Positions 63,681-64,000 of a DNA stretch of 64,000 nucleotides are shown here, in pieces. Source of the DNA: Ignavibacteria bacterium RIFOXYB12_FULL_35_14 (GTDB taxonomy: Bacteria; Bacteroidota; Ignavibacteria; Ignavibacteriales; Ignavibacteriaceae). Position numbers and translations under genes: made by a program. Location of the stretch: assembly GCA_001803045.1 (NCBI GenBank), contig MHAR01000060.1, forward strand, positions 1 to 64,000, read 5' to 3'. Position 1 is the stretch's first letter. Each line of letters opens with the position of its first letter. Below the pieces are notes generated by a model, which was not told the DNA's origin, made no database searches, and worked only from the letters and a program-made list of their open reading frames with translations.

Positions 63681-63691
63681 TTTACTTAACA
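63681..63691. promoter_or_regulatory. Candidate integrase arm-type site (right)
   Basis: TTTACTTAACA, identical to 56254-56264. Just to its left are a further ACTTAAC (63672-63678) and a near-palindrome AAGTGAATTTCACTT (63661-63675). Confidence 0.4.
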
Positions 63692-63739
63692 CTTCACGAT
63701 TTTCTTTCACTTTTGGGCGGGATTCTCAATTTACCAATA

Positions 63740-63791
63740 GATTAAGAGTCATATGCTCTACCAACTGAGCTAAGGGTGCGTGCAAAATTAA
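63740..63791. repeat. Right attachment site with orphan 5' half of tRNA-Lys
   Basis: Identical to 56132-56183. It holds tRNA positions 1-40 on the minus strand and lacks the 3' half, so it is not a functional tRNA gene. Confidence 0.93.
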
Positions 63792-63813
63792 ATATTTCCG
63801 CCTGGCTTTCAAA
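63783..63813 (-). promoter_or_regulatory. Original tRNA-Lys promoter, now facing into the element
   Basis: On the minus strand TTTG (63810-63813) and TAATTTTG (63783-63790) are separated by exactly 19 bases, a full match to the TTTG-N19-TAnnTTTG pattern, three bases before the tRNA 5' end. It now drives only the orphan half tRNA and antisense RNA into the element. Confidence 0.65.
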
Positions 63814-63865
63814 ACTTTTTACCCTTTTGCACTTTTAAATCACACAGATTATCAGCCGAATGATT

Positions 63866-63873
63866 TATATTTG
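63866..63873 (+). promoter_or_regulatory. Candidate -7 box for the OsmC gene
   Basis: TATATTTG fits the TAnnTTTG box, 61 bases before the ATG. No clear TTTG box lies 19-21 bases upstream, so the call is weak. Confidence 0.3.
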
Positions 63874-63934
63874 AACATCATATTTCAATTATTATCAATA
63901 AAAATCTAATTATTTAACAGAAAGGAATACTACT

Positions 63935-64000
63935 ATGCCCGTAAGAAAAGCTAATGCAGAATGGAAAGGAAATCTACTAAATGGAACCGGAACAATTTCT
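63935..64000 (+). CDS. OsmC-family peroxiredoxin (N-terminus, partial)
   Basis: The ATG at 63935, preceded by AAAGGAA, opens a frame reading MPVRKANAEWKGNLLNGTGT to the window end. The A-x-A-x-W-x-G-x-L-x-x-G-x-G sequence is the usual start of OsmC/Ohr-type thiol peroxidases, which reduce organic hydroperoxides. The catalytic cysteines lie outside the window. Confidence 0.8.
   Translation, partial: MPVRKANAEWKGNLLNGTGTIS

Larger units (their letters stand above)
56132..63739. mobile_element. 7.6-kb integrative element in tRNA-Lys, satellite- or plasmid-like
   Basis: Bounded by 52-bp perfect direct repeats (56132-56183 and 63740-63791) that hold the 5' half of tRNA-Lys and 12 bases upstream. 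A tyrosine recombinase lies just inside the left end. The interior carries cargo genes, iteron-like repeats, a coupled replication cassette with a DnaB/RepA-like ATPase, a small-terminase-like protein, and a short HTH protein at the right end. There is no relaxase, type IV secretion, capsid or portal gene, so it is neither a conjugative element nor a complete prophage. It could be a phage satellite or an integrated plasmid. Confidence 0.85.

Noticed and set aside
63740-63780. Second tRNA-Lys gene
   Set aside because: Only positions 1-40 are present; the 3' half of the anticodon stem, the T arm and the acceptor strand are missing. It is an att-site remnant.
56132-63791. Conjugative element or complete prophage
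   Set aside because: No relaxase, coupling protein, type IV secretion, portal, capsid or tail gene can be seen in the 7.6 kb.

Overview
The window is an AT-rich bacterial chromosome segment. It most likely comes from the FCB group, and Ignavibacteriota (Ignavibacterium/Melioribacter-like) is the best guess. Three things suggest this. A secreted amidase ends in a type IX secretion sorting domain with the NYPNPFNPSTT signature. There are PorV-like and plug-domain outer membrane proteins. Several promoters fit the Bacteroidota-type pattern TTTG-N19/20-TAnnTTTG. No rRNA is present, so the assignment is inference from gene content.

Layout. 1-9460 (minus strand): a surface-glycan locus of two GT2-type glycosyltransferases, three methyltransferases, a Wzx-like flippase and a YfhO-type membrane protein, bordered by a broken propeller lipoprotein gene. 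9.6-16.9 kb (plus): a full SUF iron-sulfur operon (sufB, C, D, S, U, T) with a bacilliredoxin and an Rrf2 regulator, its intergenic gaps filled with palindromic repeats. 16.9-23 kb (minus): an enolase-superfamily racemase/OSBS, a saccharopine-dehydrogenase-like enzyme, then a decay zone with a frameshifted M14 carboxypeptidase, a REP-associated transposase remnant and a C45-type hydrolase pseudogene. 23-46 kb: housekeeping and envelope genes (SMP-30, gpmI, a LytS/LytTR pair, GT-C glycosyltransferase, outer membrane proteins, HU, a sortilin-like BNR protein, a C1 peptidase, an amidase with T9SS signal, oxidoreductase, GNAT). 46.4-52.9 kb (plus): a LysW amino-group-carrier operon (lysW, homocitrate synthase-like, lysX, lysY, a class II glutamine amidotransferase, lysZ, lysJ, GNAT). 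The 55-aa LysW is easily missed. 52.9-54.6 kb: a squalene/phytoene-synthase-like gene paired with a lycopene-cyclase-like membrane protein. 54.7-55.9 kb: an MFS transporter.

56.1-63.8 kb: a 7.6-kb integrated element in tRNA-Lys(CTT), bounded by 52-bp perfect direct repeats. It carries a tyrosine integrase, four unfamiliar cargo genes (three of them membrane or exported), TTCACGRA iterons, inverted-repeat operators, a translationally coupled replication cassette (a small protein with a putative beta-clamp motif, a small ORF, and a DnaB-N/AAA/winged-helix protein), a possible small-terminase-like protein, an excisionase-like HTH protein and a strong terminator. No relaxase, capsid or secretion genes are visible. 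Integration took the 5' half of the tRNA gene plus its -7 promoter box. The element supplies a new -33 box at exactly the same spacing, and the original promoter is stranded at the other end. An OsmC-family gene begins at the right edge.
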